A DNA stretch of 64,000 nucleotides from BOG-224 sp963783505 (GTDB taxonomy: Bacteria; Acidobacteriota; Terriglobia; Bryobacterales; Bryobacteraceae). This document shows positions 1 to 8,895 of the stretch, one piece after another; positions within the stretch are counted from its first letter, which is position 1; the number at the start of each line of letters is the position of its first letter. The DNA lies in NCBI GenBank assembly GCA_963783505.1, contig CAWAOP010000017.1, positions 1-64,000 of the forward strand. Direction: 5' to 3'. Both the position numbers and the translations under genes were made by a program. The notes beneath the pieces were generated by a model. That model worked only from the letters and a program-made list of their open reading frames with translations, ran no database searches and was not told the origin of the DNA.

Positions 1-775
1 TTCGCTTTTGCTTGATATCCGCCGCCACCACCTCATCGTTGAAATTCCCGAACCAGGCGATGCCGCTGGCGAAAGCAGGCGACGCGGCCGTCGGGCCTCC
101 GGCCGGGAACTGCACCACCTCCTGGCCGCTGGCCAGCGAGATCCCGTGGAACACCTCGTCGCAACCCGACACATAAGCCACGCCGGCCGAAATCGCGGGC
201 GTACCGTGGACGTAAGTCGGCGTGGTGAATTTCCAATTGAGTTTGCCGTCCCGCCTGCCGAGAGAGTACAGGTTCCCGTCGTAAGAGCCGATTAGAACAT
301 GGTCGCCCGCGATGACGGGAGAAGAGTGGATCTCCGATCCGGTTTTGAACGTCCACAACCGCTTGCCGTCGGCCGCGCTCACTGCGTGCAGGTCGCCGGC
401 CAGGTCGCCAACATACACGATGCCGTCGGAGACCGCTGGAGAAGATTCCTGAATGGAATCGCCCGCATCGTATTTCCAACGCAGCTTGCCGGAAGCCAGA
501 TCAATGGCGACCAGGCTCTTCGCCATCGAACCGACGAAAACAGTTCCGCCGGAAATGGCGGCGGACGACTCAATCGAATCGCCAGCATCGTAAGTCCACA
601 ACAGTTTCAGATCGGCCGGAACGGCGGAATCGGAAACTCCCGTCAGTTGGGGATTGCCTCGGAACTGCGGCCAGTCTTCCAGTGGGGCGGGCCGGGGCGC
701 CCTATGGGCCACCTGCCCGGCCAGCCAGGGAGCCAACGCGGCGACTCCCAGCGCCAGAACCACGAGTTTGGGCAT
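1..775 (-). CDS. Secreted PQQ-like beta-propeller protein, 3' part cut off by window edge
   Basis: Reading the minus strand from the ATG at 775 gives 258 codons open to the window edge. A hydrophobic leader (MPKLVVLALGVAALAPWLAG) is followed by the family's usual opening motif DWPQFRGNPQLTG, then blade repeats such as SSPAVSDGIVYVGD and SSPVIAGDHVLIGSYDG, each with the DG/SGK-x-x-W blade end. Such proteins fold as 7-8 bladed propellers in the periplasm or outside the cell; no quinone-enzyme catalytic domain is visible, so an enzyme role cannot be claimed. It lies 83 bp downstream of another propeller gene on the same strand. Oddly, its start codon sits inside a palindrome of the GGGCA/TGCCC repeat family (767-785). 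Confidence 0.85.
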   Translation of the reverse strand, partial: MPKLVVLALGVAALAPWLAGQVAHRAPRPAPLEDWPQFRGNPQLTGVSDSAVPADLKLLWTYDAGDSIESSAAISGGTVFVGSMAKSLVAIDLASGKLRWKYDAGDSIQESSPAVSDGIVYVGDLAGDLHAVSAADGKRLWTFKTGSEIHSSPVIAGDHVLIGSYDGNLYSLGRRDGKLNWKFTTPTYVHGTPAISAGVAYVSGCDEVFHGISLASGQEVVQFPAGGPTAASPAFASGIAWFGNFNDEVVAADIKQKR

Positions 776-846
776 TTTGCCCAAATTTGACTTTACCGAT
801 CCCATCAAATCAATGACTTGGAGGCATGCGCATGGGCATTTGCCCA
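767..846. repeat. Paired GGGCA-TGCCC palindromes with conserved linker, copy 1
   Basis: Two short palindromes, tttgggca/tgcccaaa at 767-785 and tgggca/tgccca at 833-846, flank a ~47-bp linker. The linker resembles that of a second pair at 17549-17636: both have a cttta near the left and a tcaat(g/a)actt(g/a)g near the right, and the pairs have almost the same spacing (about 63-64 bp). This marks a real repeat family rather than chance hairpins. The left palindrome overlaps the start codon of the propeller gene ending at 775. Confidence 0.65.
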
Positions 847-858
847 AATCCCATTACC

Positions 859-2230
859 TCACGGCTTCTGCGCGATGGCAAAAAGCTGCGTCCGATTCGC
901 CACGAACAAGGTTCCGTTCGCCGGAGTCACCGTCGCATATACGTTGCTTCCCATGCCGTTAGTCGAGATCAGCTTCTCCGTCCGGGCCGCTTCGAAAACC
1001 AGGACGTCTCCGTCCTCATCGCCCAGATAAACCTTGCCGCCGATCACCATCGGCGATGCCCAAACGCCCGAGAGCAGATCGTGGACCCAGAACGGCTGGC
1101 CGCTGTTCGCGTCCAGGCAGTGCAAGTACCCGGCGAGATCCGCATAGAACAGCATCCCATCGTACACGGCGGCCGTGGACATGGTGCGTTTGATTTTGTC
1201 GTATTGCCAGAGCCGCCCACTCGTGGTGATATCGCCGCGCTTGGTGGCGTCGATGGCGTAGAGATGTCCCCCGCCCTGCCCGGCTTCGGGGTTCTGGCCG
1301 TTGGCGATGAAGACCTTGTTTTGCCAAATCACGGGCGTCGAAATCACCTGGTTACGAGTCTTGGGCCAGACCGCGTCCTTGGGGTTCGTGTCGAACTCCC
1401 AGAGCTTCGCGCCTTTCAGCGCCTCGTAGCTTCGCACCCAGCCATCGCCCTCTCCGATCACCACCTGAACCACGCCGCCGATTTCGGCGACAGCGGGCGA
1501 CGACCACTGGCCTTCGAGAATCTTGATCGCCGACGTTGTTCACCTGCCAGACCAGCTTGCCGGTAGCCTTATCGATGGCGATCAGCGACGGCGCCTTAGG
1601 ATTGAGCACCATATCCTGGCCATCGTCCCGGCCGTTGGAAGTATTGGCGAAGACCAGGTTGCCCCAAACCGCGGGCGCGGAGCTGGCCTTGTTGCGCACC
1701 GATACGCCCAATTCCTTCGCCATGTCATATTTCCAGATCGCTTTGGCGCCGCCTTGCCCGTCGCCGTGCGTATCGAGGCAGGCCAGTTCGCAGCGGTTTG
1801 TGACGTAGTACAGGCGGTCGCCCTCCACCAGCGGCGTGGAGCAGGCGCCGGTCTCGGGCCAGTCCTTACTGTCTTCGGCCTGTCTTTGCGTGACGTGCTG
1901 CCACAGAAACTTGCCGTCCGATTCGCGGAAGCACATCAGAACGGCGCGGTCGCCCTTTTCTTTGGGGTCCAGAGCAAGCTCGTTGTTGGTGCCTATGTAC
2001 ACCTGGCCGCCCGAGACCACCGGGTTGCCGTAAGTCTGCGAGCCGAGCTTGGCCACCCACTTGATGTTCTTCTTGCTGGCGATATCCCAAGAATCGGGCG
2101 CGCCCTTCATGGAAGAGACCATGTTCCGGTCCGGCGATCCGCCCCACATCGGCCAGTCGCCGCCGGCGGGGTCGGACGCCAACAGCACGCCGCCCGCGAT
2201 GAGAACGATGCTCCACACAAGCCGCTTCAT
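859..2230 (-). CDS. Secreted PQQ-like beta-propeller protein, one frameshift
   Basis: The first ~235 codons run from the ATG at 2230: a leader (MKRLVWSIVLIAGGVLLAS), then DWPMWGGSPDRNMVS, the opening signature of this propeller group, then blades such as YGNPVVSGGQVYIGTNN and SSAPAVWGNLVFANTSNG. The frame is lost at about 1521-1530. In the other frame the same protein continues (VVQVVIGEGDGWVRSYEAL to the end QLFAIAQKP at 859). Removing one base in the gatcaagattctcgaa stretch restores a sensible GDKILEGQWSSPAVAEIGG join. Total about 457 residues. A structural or binding propeller of the cell envelope, exact role unknown. It sits between two similar propeller genes on the same strand. Confidence 0.8.
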
Positions 2231-2290
2231 AGAGTTAACTCCGCCGTTTTGCCGTTCGCCCGCACGGTGAGTTGAAGCCGTCGGATCCGG

Positions 2291-2363
2291 TGGGGCAGGA
2301 TTCCGTCCTGCCCTCGCGCCGTAGGCGCGCTTCGCGCGCCGGGCAGGACGGAATCCTGCCCCA
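2291..2363. repeat. Stacked-hairpin intergenic element (23-bp inverted repeat)
   Basis: Arms at 2291-2313 and 2341-2363 are perfect inverted copies over 23 bp, starting tggggcag and ending ctgcccca. Each arm is itself nearly palindromic (ggcaggattccgtcctgcc), and the 27-bp centre holds two more small hairpins (gcgcc/ggcgc and gcgcgc/gcgcgc). It lies in the 198-bp gap between two minus-strand propeller genes. The edge sequence gtggggcag recurs in the element at 9491-9593 and, as ctgccccac, at 18148-18190. Confidence 0.75.
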
Positions 2364-2428
2364 CTTCAGTCCGGCCTCGACGCAGCCTTCCGCACATCAC
2401 GAATCCTGCCTGCTCCGGGCTTCCGCCT

Positions 2429-3640
2429 TCACTGCTTGACGCTGTAGCAATAAAGATTGTCCTGTTCCCGCAGGTACATTTTACCGTTCGAGATTACGGG
2501 AGGAGTCCAAGTGTTGTAACTGCCGCGCGGAATCTCGAAGCGCGAAATCTCCTTGTACGCCGAGGGAGATGGATCGATCAGACCGACCGCTCCGTCCTCA
2601 CCCATACAATAGAGCTTCCCATCGGCCAGGATACAGTTACCTTTTCCCACGCTGCGATTCTTCCATTGCACCTTGCCGGTTTTGAAATCCATGGCGGTGA
2701 GAATTCCCGATTGATTGCCGCTGAAGCCGTACAGAGAGTCGCCTACCAGCATCGAGGTGGTGTAGTGGTTCTCCATGTCGCGGTTCGCGTAAACCTTGGT
2801 TGCGGATTTCCCGTCTGCGGCCACCTTGATCAGCAGGCAGCCCGTGCCGTAATCGCTTGAATAGAACACGTAGCCGTCGTGGAAGATGGGCGTCGAGATG
2901 TTGGCCACGTTATTCACCGCTTCGGGGAACCGCCAAAGGATGGCGCCATCGGCGGCGTTCAGGCCGAGAGCCGAATCGGCGGTGAGCGTGGTGACGATGT
3001 GCGTACCGCCCACATCGAACGCGATGGCCGAAGAGTAGCCCGCCGAATCGTTCTGCGATTTCCAGATGACATCGCCCGTGTTCTTGTTCAACGCCGTCAC
3101 CCCTGCGCCCCTTCCGCCGGGAGTGACAATGAGGCGGTCGCCATCCACCAGGGGCGATTCACTATAGGCCCAGCGCGGAACGCGGCCGCCGAGCTTCTGG
3201 GTGAAATTCAGGCTCCATACCGTCTTGCCCGTGGCGATCTCCAGGCAGACGAGCGTGCCATCCGTCGAGATGGCGTAGAGGCGCGGGCCATCCACCGTCG
3301 GCGTGCCGCGCGGGCCGTTGCCGTGCTGCTCGCTGAAGGACTTGCCGGTCGGCGTTTTCCAAAGCTGTTTTCCAGTGTTGGTATCGAACGCCATGACGTA
3401 CTGCTGCGAACCCTGCTGGCCTTGCAGGTAAAGGCGATCCCCCACAACGGCCGGCCCGGAGAAGCCTTCACCCAAGCCCTGCGTCTTCCAGACGAGGCGC
3501 GGCCCGCCCTGGGGCCAGGATGCGAGCAGCCCGGTCTCGGCGGACTTGCCGTCGCGGTTCGGCCCGCGCCACTGCGGCCAGTCGGCGGCGGAGGCGAGCA
3601 CGCCGAATAGAACGACAATAAGAGCGGTATATCGCTGCAT
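2429..3640 (-). CDS. Secreted PQQ-like beta-propeller protein
   Basis: Intact 403-residue protein. Signal peptide MQRYTALIVVLFGVLASA is followed by DWPQWRGPNRDGKSAETG, the diagnostic opening of this propeller family. Seven or so blade repeats follow, each with a pattern like SGPAVVGDRLYLQG ... DTNTGKQLWKT, covering the whole chain to the end LREQDNLYCYSVKQ. There is no haem, cupredoxin or methanol-dehydrogenase active-site signature, so a scaffold, ligand-binding or redox-partner role is likelier than catalysis. One of five such paralogs in this window. Divergent from the antitoxin-like gene at 3744. Confidence 0.88.
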   Translation of the reverse strand: MQRYTALIVVLFGVLASAADWPQWRGPNRDGKSAETGLLASWPQGGPRLVWKTQGLGEGFSGPAVVGDRLYLQGQQGSQQYVMAFDTNTGKQLWKTPTGKSFSEQHGNGPRGTPTVDGPRLYAISTDGTLVCLEIATGKTVWSLNFTQKLGGRVPRWAYSESPLVDGDRLIVTPGGRGAGVTALNKNTGDVIWKSQNDSAGYSSAIAFDVGGTHIVTTLTADSALGLNAADGAILWRFPEAVNNVANISTPIFHDGYVFYSSDYGTGCLLIKVAADGKSATKVYANRDMENHYTTSMLVGDSLYGFSGNQSGILTAMDFKTGKVQWKNRSVGKGNCILADGKLYCMGEDGAVGLIDPSPSAYKEISRFEIPRGSYNTWTPPVISNGKMYLREQDNLYCYSVKQ

Positions 3641-3743
3641 GTTTCAAGAGTAACCGGGCGCACTCCGGCGGTACAACGGGCGTCTGGATTTTGTGTGGAC
3701 GAATCCGGGACCGGCGCCCATGGTGTACGCTGGTACATTCTGA

Positions 3744-3998
3744 ATGAAGCGTCAATACGATTTTGCGAAAGCGAAACGCGGGCCGGTGATTCCGGTTCCG
3801 AAGGGAAAAACCAGAATCACCATCCGGCTGGATGAGGATGTGATCGCCTGGTTTCGCAACCTGGTTGAAAACGCGGGGGGCGGCAACTATCAAAGCCTGA
3901 TAAACGACGCCTTACGGCAGCACATTGCGCATGCCCGCGAACCTCTCGAAGACACCCTTCGGCGCGTTGTTCGAGAGGAGATCCGGCTGGCCAGTTGA
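3744..3998 (+). CDS. BrnA-like ribbon-helix-helix antitoxin, no toxin partner
   Basis: 84 residues. The core KTRITIRLDEDVIAWFRNLV followed by GGGNYQSLINDALRQHI matches BrnA-family antitoxins, DNA-binding RHH proteins that neutralise the RNase BrnT and repress their own operon. A brnT gene normally lies just upstream; here only 103 bp separate this gene from the divergent propeller gene and no toxin-like frame is seen. Its stop overlaps the start of the next RHH gene (ttga at 3995-3998), so the two are probably co-translated. It may be an orphan antitoxin or a plain RHH repressor. Confidence 0.72.
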   Translation: MKRQYDFAKAKRGPVIPVPKGKTRITIRLDEDVIAWFRNLVENAGGGNYQSLINDALRQHIAHAREPLEDTLRRVVREEIRLAS

Positions 3999-4279
3999 AG
4001 AGAACTCGTAAGTCCGCCAATCCGGTGTCTGCCGACGCAATTGCGCGACTGGCGGATCAGGGCGCCGACGTTTCCCGTTTCTTCAAGGGTGAGGGCCGCA
4101 TGGTTCAGCCGATTCAGCGCGTTAACGTGGACGTCACTGCCGGCATGTTGGAGGAACTGGACAAGGCCGCTCAGGACCTCAGCGTGAGCCGCCAAGCGGT
4201 CATCAAGACATTGGTCCGGCAGGCGCTCGATCAACACTACCTGGCACAACGCGCCAAGCGGCCACAGGCGATGCCTTAA
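3995..4279 (+). CDS. CopG-like ribbon-helix-helix protein
   Basis: 94 residues from a TTG start at 3995 that overlaps the upstream stop codon; no better ATG is seen in frame before the domain. The C-terminal half (QRVNVDVTAGMLEELDKAAQ, then LSVSRQAVIKTLVRQALDQH) has the beta-strand / helix / turn / helix pattern of CopG/Arc-type repressors. The N-terminal ~40 residues are basic and probably flexible. Together with the upstream BrnA-like gene it forms a two-gene RHH operon, an odd arrangement because an RHH antitoxin is usually paired with a toxin, not with another RHH protein. Target DNA unknown. Confidence 0.65.
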   Translation: MKRTRKSANPVSADAIARLADQGADVSRFFKGEGRMVQPIQRVNVDVTAGMLEELDKAAQDLSVSRQAVIKTLVRQALDQHYLAQRAKRPQAMP

Positions 4280-4385
4280 CGGCGACGTTGCATAAGCGCC
4301 GAATCGCGGCCCGGAAGATCGGAGAGGTTGGGAGACCGGCGGGTACGAACCAGGCCGGATTTTCTCCGCCGGTTGGCGACGGCGA

Positions 4386-4464
4386 GCCTCCGCTCCCTGA
4401 CGGTCGCGGCTCGGCCAGTGGCCGAATGCCGCGAACCGAGCCGCGACCGTCAGGGAGCGGAGGC
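4386..4464. repeat. CGCTCCCT-type inverted repeat, perfect 29-bp arms
   Basis: Arms 4386-4414 and 4436-4464 are perfect inverted complements (gcctccgctccctgacggtc... and its reverse), around a loop containing agtggccgaatgccgcg. A second copy at 41005-41078 has the same arms with two or three changes and nearly the same loop (agtggctaatgccgcg). A half copy lies at 22371-22406. It occupies the place where a higB toxin gene would be expected, just before the HigA-like gene. Confidence 0.8.
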
Positions 4465-4501
4465 GCAATTACTTATGACGTTCTGTTTAGAAGGGACTGA
4501 G

Positions 4502-4810
4502 ATGGCTATTCGGAAATCAATACGGCTACAGCCGCTTCACCCCGGCGAGGTTCTTAAGGAACTGCTGGCCGAAGCGGGGCTGACTGTCAACGCGCTGGCC
4601 CTCGCCCTGCGGGTGCCCGCAAACCGAATCGGGGGAATCGTCAAGGGGCAGCGAGGCATTACAGCCGACACGTCTCTACGCTTGGCCCGCTATTTCGGAA
4701 CATCCGCTCAGATGTGGATGAACCTGCAGGCCAAGTATGATCTCGCAAGGGCTGAGGACGCATCGGCTGCCCGGATTCTGGAAGAAGTTCCTCGTCGTGT
4801 CGCGGTCTGA
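4502..4810 (+). CDS. higA: HigA-type helix-turn-helix antitoxin, no HigB seen
   Basis: 102 residues from the ATG at 4502; longer in-frame starts run through the upstream inverted repeat and are not convincing. The sequence has the HigA/VapI pattern: LHPGEVLKELLAEAGLTVNA, then the HTH segment ALALRVPANRIGGIVKGQRG with ITADTSLRLARYFGTSA and the family end MWMNLQAKYDLARAE. HigA normally binds the ribosome-dependent RNase HigB, encoded directly upstream. Here the 222 bp upstream hold only an inverted repeat, so this is an orphan antitoxin or free-standing regulator. Confidence 0.8.
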   Translation: MAIRKSIRLQPLHPGEVLKELLAEAGLTVNALALALRVPANRIGGIVKGQRGITADTSLRLARYFGTSAQMWMNLQAKYDLARAEDASAARILEEVPRRVAV

Positions 4811-5066
4811 GAGTGGCGCTCCCGGTCGGGTGGCATTTGCAGGCATGGCGTTGAGCCGTTTTGTTCCGCGCCGGCGGAGGGCTCAGGAGCCGTTCGGGGC
4901 CAAGGTCCGTGCCGTGGCTTTGGGGCGGAGGGCGCATGGGACCCATGTCGCAAGGGGCGCCATCGAGACCGGGATAATCGGCTTCTTTACCCCTGCAAAT
5001 AAACCTCTCGGTCCGGTAGAATAGCGGTAAGCTGTCGCTTAGCCTTCGAGGCCAGGAGAGGTCCAC

Positions 5067-6323
5067 ATGTTGACGCGGCGAAGCTGGATGATCGGTGTTG
5101 GGTCTCTGGGCGCGTCCCGTTTGTTGCCTGCCGCGGCGGTCGCGGACTGGTCTCAATTCCGCGGGCCCGACCGGACCAACATCTCCAAGGAGACCGGCTT
5201 GCTGCGCCAATGGCCCGCGAGCGGGCCGAAGCGGCTGTGGAGCGTGCCGGTGGAGCAGGGATATGCCGGGGCCGCGGTCGCGGGAGGCCGGGTCTACCAC
5301 CAGGACTACGATTCCAAAAAGTCCCAGATCCTGACGAATTGCCGGTCGCTGGCCGATGGGAAACTGATCTGGCAGTACGCCGAGGACCGCGAGATCCGGC
5401 CCAACCACGCTATTACACGCACGGTGCCCGCCGTGGACAGCCGCTTCGCGATTTCTCTCGATCCCAAAGCAGTGCTGACCTGCCTGGATGTCAAGACCGG
5501 CAAACTGGTCTGGCGCAAGAGCCTGGTTACGGAATACAAAGCCGCCATTCCCTCCTGGTACAACGGGCAGAACCCGCTCCAGGAGCAGGACCGCATCATC
5601 GTCGGCACGGGCGGCGCGGCCATTCTGGTGGCGCTGGATAAAGCTACGGGCAAGGAGATCTGGCGCACGCCGAACCCGGCAAACATTCAGATGTCGCACT
5701 CCTCGGTGATGCCCGCCGTTCTGGGCGGCGTCAAGCAATATCTCTGGGGAACGCTCGGCGGTCCGTTGGGTGTGGCGGCCAGCGACGGCAAACTGCTGTG
5801 GCAGTTCCCGCGCAAATTCAACGTGGTGGTTCCACCCTCGCCGCTCGCCGTAAACAACGAGCTGGTTTTCCTGACTGGCGCTTACGACGCTGGCAGCGTC
5901 ATGGTACGCGTGCGCAACGAAGGCGGCGCGTTCAAGGCCGAGAGCGTTTTCGACTTCAAGAACAACGAGTGGAACTCCGAAGTCCATACGCCCATCGCGT
6001 ATCAGGGACGCATGTTCGCGGTCGGCAAGAAGAAGCGCGGGCTGTTCACCTGCCTGGGCTTCGATGGCAAAGAGGTCTGGACCAGCGAAGGGAAGGCCAG
6101 CTTCGGATTAGGGGGCTTCATGCTGGCCGATGGCATGTTCTTCGCAATGGACGGCGACACTGGAAAGCTGCACCTAATCGAGGCGAATATCACCGGGTAT
6201 AAGGAACTCGCCAGCGCCCAGGTTCTGGCGGGGGAAGAAGTTTGGGCGCCCATGGCGCTTTATGACGGTAAGCTCGTACTCCGCGATCTCACGCAGATGG
6301 TGTGCGTGGACGTTCGGGGGTAG
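5067..6323 (+). CDS. Tat-exported PQQ-like beta-propeller protein
   Basis: 418 residues, start ATG 5067 preceded by a strong ribosome site (aggagagg). The N-terminus MLTRRSWMIGVGSLGASRLL carries a twin-arginine signal, unlike the Sec leaders of the neighbouring paralogs, suggesting export in a folded state, perhaps with a cofactor. The propeller signature DWSQFRGPDRTNISKETG follows at about residue 28, then regular blades (YAGAAVAGGRVYHQDYD, LTCLDVKTGKLVWRKS, ILVALDKATGKEIWRT) to the end LRDLTQMVCVDVRG. Function beyond the fold is unknown. It lies 105 bp upstream of the iron-sulfur operon on the same strand, and a functional link is possible but unproven. Confidence 0.87.
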   Translation: MLTRRSWMIGVGSLGASRLLPAAAVADWSQFRGPDRTNISKETGLLRQWPASGPKRLWSVPVEQGYAGAAVAGGRVYHQDYDSKKSQILTNCRSLADGKLIWQYAEDREIRPNHAITRTVPAVDSRFAISLDPKAVLTCLDVKTGKLVWRKSLVTEYKAAIPSWYNGQNPLQEQDRIIVGTGGAAILVALDKATGKEIWRTPNPANIQMSHSSVMPAVLGGVKQYLWGTLGGPLGVAASDGKLLWQFPRKFNVVVPPSPLAVNNELVFLTGAYDAGSVMVRVRNEGGAFKAESVFDFKNNEWNSEVHTPIAYQGRMFAVGKKKRGLFTCLGFDGKEVWTSEGKASFGLGGFMLADGMFFAMDGDTGKLHLIEANITGYKELASAQVLAGEEVWAPMALYDGKLVLRDLTQMVCVDVRG

Positions 6324-6427
6324 GTGGGACAGGCCATCGCAGTTCGTGGCCTGTCAATGCTTGAAGAAGAGACAGACGACGTAAAGCGATCGTCTGTCCC
6401 ACTAAAGAGTAAGGCAGGGAGGGGCGA

Positions 6428-7248
6428 ATGCAGTACCGCCAGGTTAGCGTATTGGCCGGCAAGGGCGATGGCCCTTCGCAATTTCGCTCCGAATTGCGCG
6501 GCGTCGCCATAGGCCGGAACGGACGCATCTACGCCGCCGGCGATTCCGAAATCAAGGTGTTCGGCCCGGCGGGGGCGATTGAGCGGCGCTGGTCCACGGC
6601 CAAGCCGGCCCTGGCGGTGGCGATTGCGCCGGATGGCTCGGTTTTCGTGGGCGAAGCGGGGCAAATCGAGATCTTCAGCGCCGCCGGGCGCCGGTTTCGG
6701 TTTGGCGCGATGGCAAGCTCCTGGGAAAAGTAACCTCGATTGATTTCGCCAAAGACTGCGTTCTGGCCGGCGATGCGGCGGACCGGGCCATCCGGCGATT
6801 CGACGCGCATGGCAAGATCGTCAACACCATTGGCACAAACAATCCGGTGAACGGGTTGCTGATTCCCAACGGCGTGGTGAGTTTCTCGGTGGACGCCCAC
6901 GGCGTCATTCACGCGGCCAACCCCGGCCGGCATTGCCTGGAGCAGTACGCGCTGGACGGCCGTCTGCTGGGCCGCATCGGCAAATTCCATGGAACCGACC
7001 CGGCCGGCTTCGGCGGCTGCTGCAACCCCACGAACGTCGCGGTGGCCGGCCGCCTGTTCACCGCCGAGAAGGCCGGGCCGCGGCTGAAGGCCTACGAGAT
7101 CGGCGGAAAGCTGTTGGCGGTGATCGCGGATCGCGCGCTGGATGCCAACTGCAAGAACATCGGCATCGCGGTGGACGGGCGCGGAAGAGTCTACGCGGCG
7201 GATACGGTGAAGTTGGACATTCTGGTGTTCGAGGAGGTTGCGGGATGA
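6428..7248 (+). CDS. NHL/SMP-30-like beta-propeller, first gene of iron-sulfur operon, one frameshift
   Basis: About 273 residues once a single frame break near 6690-6706 is bridged. The first part (MQYRQVSVLAGKGDGPSQF ... RGVAIGRNGRIYAAGDSEIK) and the second (DGKLLGKVTSIDFAKD ... NPTNVAVAGRLFTAEKAGPR ... GIAVDGRGRVYAADTVKLD) both show the NHL-type blade pattern of short repeats with GRIYAAD-like ends. No signal peptide is visible, so it may be cytoplasmic, or the true start may differ. Its stop overlaps the next start (atga at 7245-7248). NHL propellers usually act as protein- or ligand-binding scaffolds; here a docking subunit for the redox proteins downstream is the natural guess. Confidence 0.72.
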
Positions 7249-7862
7249 GCGCGGAAATAACCCGGCGTGGAATGCTGGAAAACATCGCGCGAGGCGCCGT
7301 GCTGATCGCGCTCGGCGGCGGCGCAGGCTTTCTGGTCAAGAAGGCCAACGGCCAGGTGGTCTGGCAGGTGGACGCCGCGCGCTGCCTGAACAGCCGACTA
7401 GGAGAGATCGGCGAAGGCTGCCGCCTTTGCACCAGCGAGTGCGTGGTGGAGCTTTCGGCGGTGCGCGCGGTGAATGAGTTTTCCAAGTGCGGGCGCTGCG
7501 CCATATGCCCGGCGTATTTCAACGTCACCAGCGCGGTGGACGATCATGGGTTGCCCAGCCGGAAACTGTGCCCGCGCGACGCCATCGCGCGCAAGTCTAT
7601 CGGCAAGATCGACCCGGAAGACCCGGCCAACAACTTCTACGAGTACGTCATCGACGAAGAGAAGTGCGACGGCTGCGGCCGGTGCGTGAACAATTGCAAG
7701 GAACCGCAGGGGCTGGGCTGCCTGACTCTGAGAATTCGCTACGACAAGTGCGTGAACTGCAATAAGTGCGCCATCTCACGGGCCTGCCCGCAGAAGGCGT
7801 TCGTTCAGCTTCCGGTTCCGAGGGCGCTTCAGGTGCAACAGGTGAAACCGGCTGCGTTATGA
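7245..7862 (+). CDS. Exported multi-cluster 4Fe-4S ferredoxin-type protein
   Basis: 205 residues from the ATG at 7245, which overlaps the previous stop. The N-terminus has RRGMLENIARG and a hydrophobic segment (AVLIALGGGAGFLV), a Tat-like signal or anchor. Cysteine groups then follow in order: CRLCTSEC, CGRCAICP, an isolated CP, CDGCGRCVNNC and CVNCNKCAISRACP, enough for three or more 4Fe-4S clusters. It should act as an electron carrier on the outer face of the inner membrane, taking or giving electrons to the membrane protein that follows. It is comparable in role to NapG-type proteins but not clearly the same family. Stop/start overlap with the next gene (7859-7862). Confidence 0.78.
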   Translation: MSAEITRRGMLENIARGAVLIALGGGAGFLVKKANGQVVWQVDAARCLNSRLGEIGEGCRLCTSECVVELSAVRAVNEFSKCGRCAICPAYFNVTSAVDDHGLPSRKLCPRDAIARKSIGKIDPEDPANNFYEYVIDEEKCDGCGRCVNNCKEPQGLGCLTLRIRYDKCVNCNKCAISRACPQKAFVQLPVPRALQVQQVKPAAL

Positions 7863-8895
7863 GATCGATCCGCCAGGGTGAGGCGACAGTCCCGGGCGCC
7901 GCAGCCAACTGCGCAATTCCGCAATCGTGGCTGCGTTTATTGCCTTGGCCTCGGGCTTGTTCTTCTGCGCGCCTCGCGCGCCGGCGCAGGCGATTCAATA
8001 TTCGCGACCTGTCGAAACGGCTCCCCAACCGGCGACCATCGGCGGCGGCTACAAGATCCCGGAAGTGCAACGGACGCCTCCGCGGCAGTACTGGTTGCAG
8101 GTGCTGGACGTAGTGGCGCTGGCCGCGGCCATGGGTCTATCGATCTGGATCGTTCTCAAGCGCCGCAGCCGCAAGTGGGCCATCGTACTGTCCGCGGGAT
8201 CGCTGGCATATTTCGGCTTCTACCGCGAAGGCTGCATTTGCCCGATCGGCTCCATTCAAAATGTCACTGTGGCGCTGACGGATCCCAAATACTCCATCCC
8301 CATCGTGGTCACCGCGACGTTCGTCTTGCCGCTGGCGGTGGCTTTGTTTTTCGGACGCGCGTTTTGCGGAGGCGTTTGCGCGCTGGGCGCGATGCAGGAA
8401 CTGGTGACGCTGAAGCCGGTTCAGGTGCCCCGGCGGCTGGACAAGGCGCTCGGCCTGCTCGGTACGTTTACCTCGGACTGGCGATCCTGTTCGCGGTCAA
8501 GCCGGCTCTGGCGCGCGACTTCCTGATCTGCCGGTTCGATCCATTCGTGGGGTTCTTCCGGCGCAGAGGGCGCTCTCTACATGCTCATGATCGGCGGAGC
8601 ATTCCTGGTCGGCGGTATCTTCGTGGGCCGGCCGTACTGCCGCTATTTGTGTCCTTACGGCGTGCTGCTTTCCTGGTGCTCGCGGCTGGCGCGCCGCGGG
8701 GTGACAGTGACGCCCGATAAGGAACTGGAATGCGGGCTCTGCGCCGGGTCTTGCCCGTACGGCGCGCTTGAGGAAAGGCGCGCGGTGCGCCATGACTGCC
8801 TTTATTGCGCCCGCTGTTACGCTTACTGTCCGCGCGCAGGCGAGCTGGCGCAGTCCAAACAGAGTCTCGTGAAGTTGCCGGGAGCGGCGTCATGA
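7859..8895 (+). CDS. NapH/CcoG-like polytopic membrane 4Fe-4S protein, frameshifted
   Basis: Four or five membrane segments (for example LDVVALAAAMGLSIWIVL, IVVTATFVLPLAVALFF, YMLMIGGAFLVGGIFVG) with cysteine motifs at the membrane surface (EGCICPIGS, GRAFCGGVCALGA, GRPYCRYLCPYG) and two C-terminal 4Fe-4S motifs (CGLCAGSCPYG, CLYCARCYAYCP). The repeated CxxxCPxG pattern is that of NapH/NosR/CcoG-type membrane ferredoxins, which pass electrons between quinols and periplasmic or cytoplasmic partners. The ATG at 7859 overlaps the upstream stop, but a frame change near 7878 is needed to reach the good leader at 7927 (a GTG start there is the alternative). Two more frame breaks lie near 8460 and 8565. 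These look like sequencing indels. Confidence 0.7.

Noticed and set aside
33..479. Plus- and minus-strand open frames across the propeller genes (for example 33-479 minus, 1523-2275 plus)
   Set aside because: GC-rich coding DNA gives long shadow frames. These lack signal peptides or domain motifs, while the propeller frames have leaders and blade repeats.
7859..8895. Programmed frameshifting or separate genes in the membrane iron-sulfur gene
   Set aside because: No slippery heptamer or stimulating structure was seen at the breaks, and many unrelated genes here show the same kind of single-base break.
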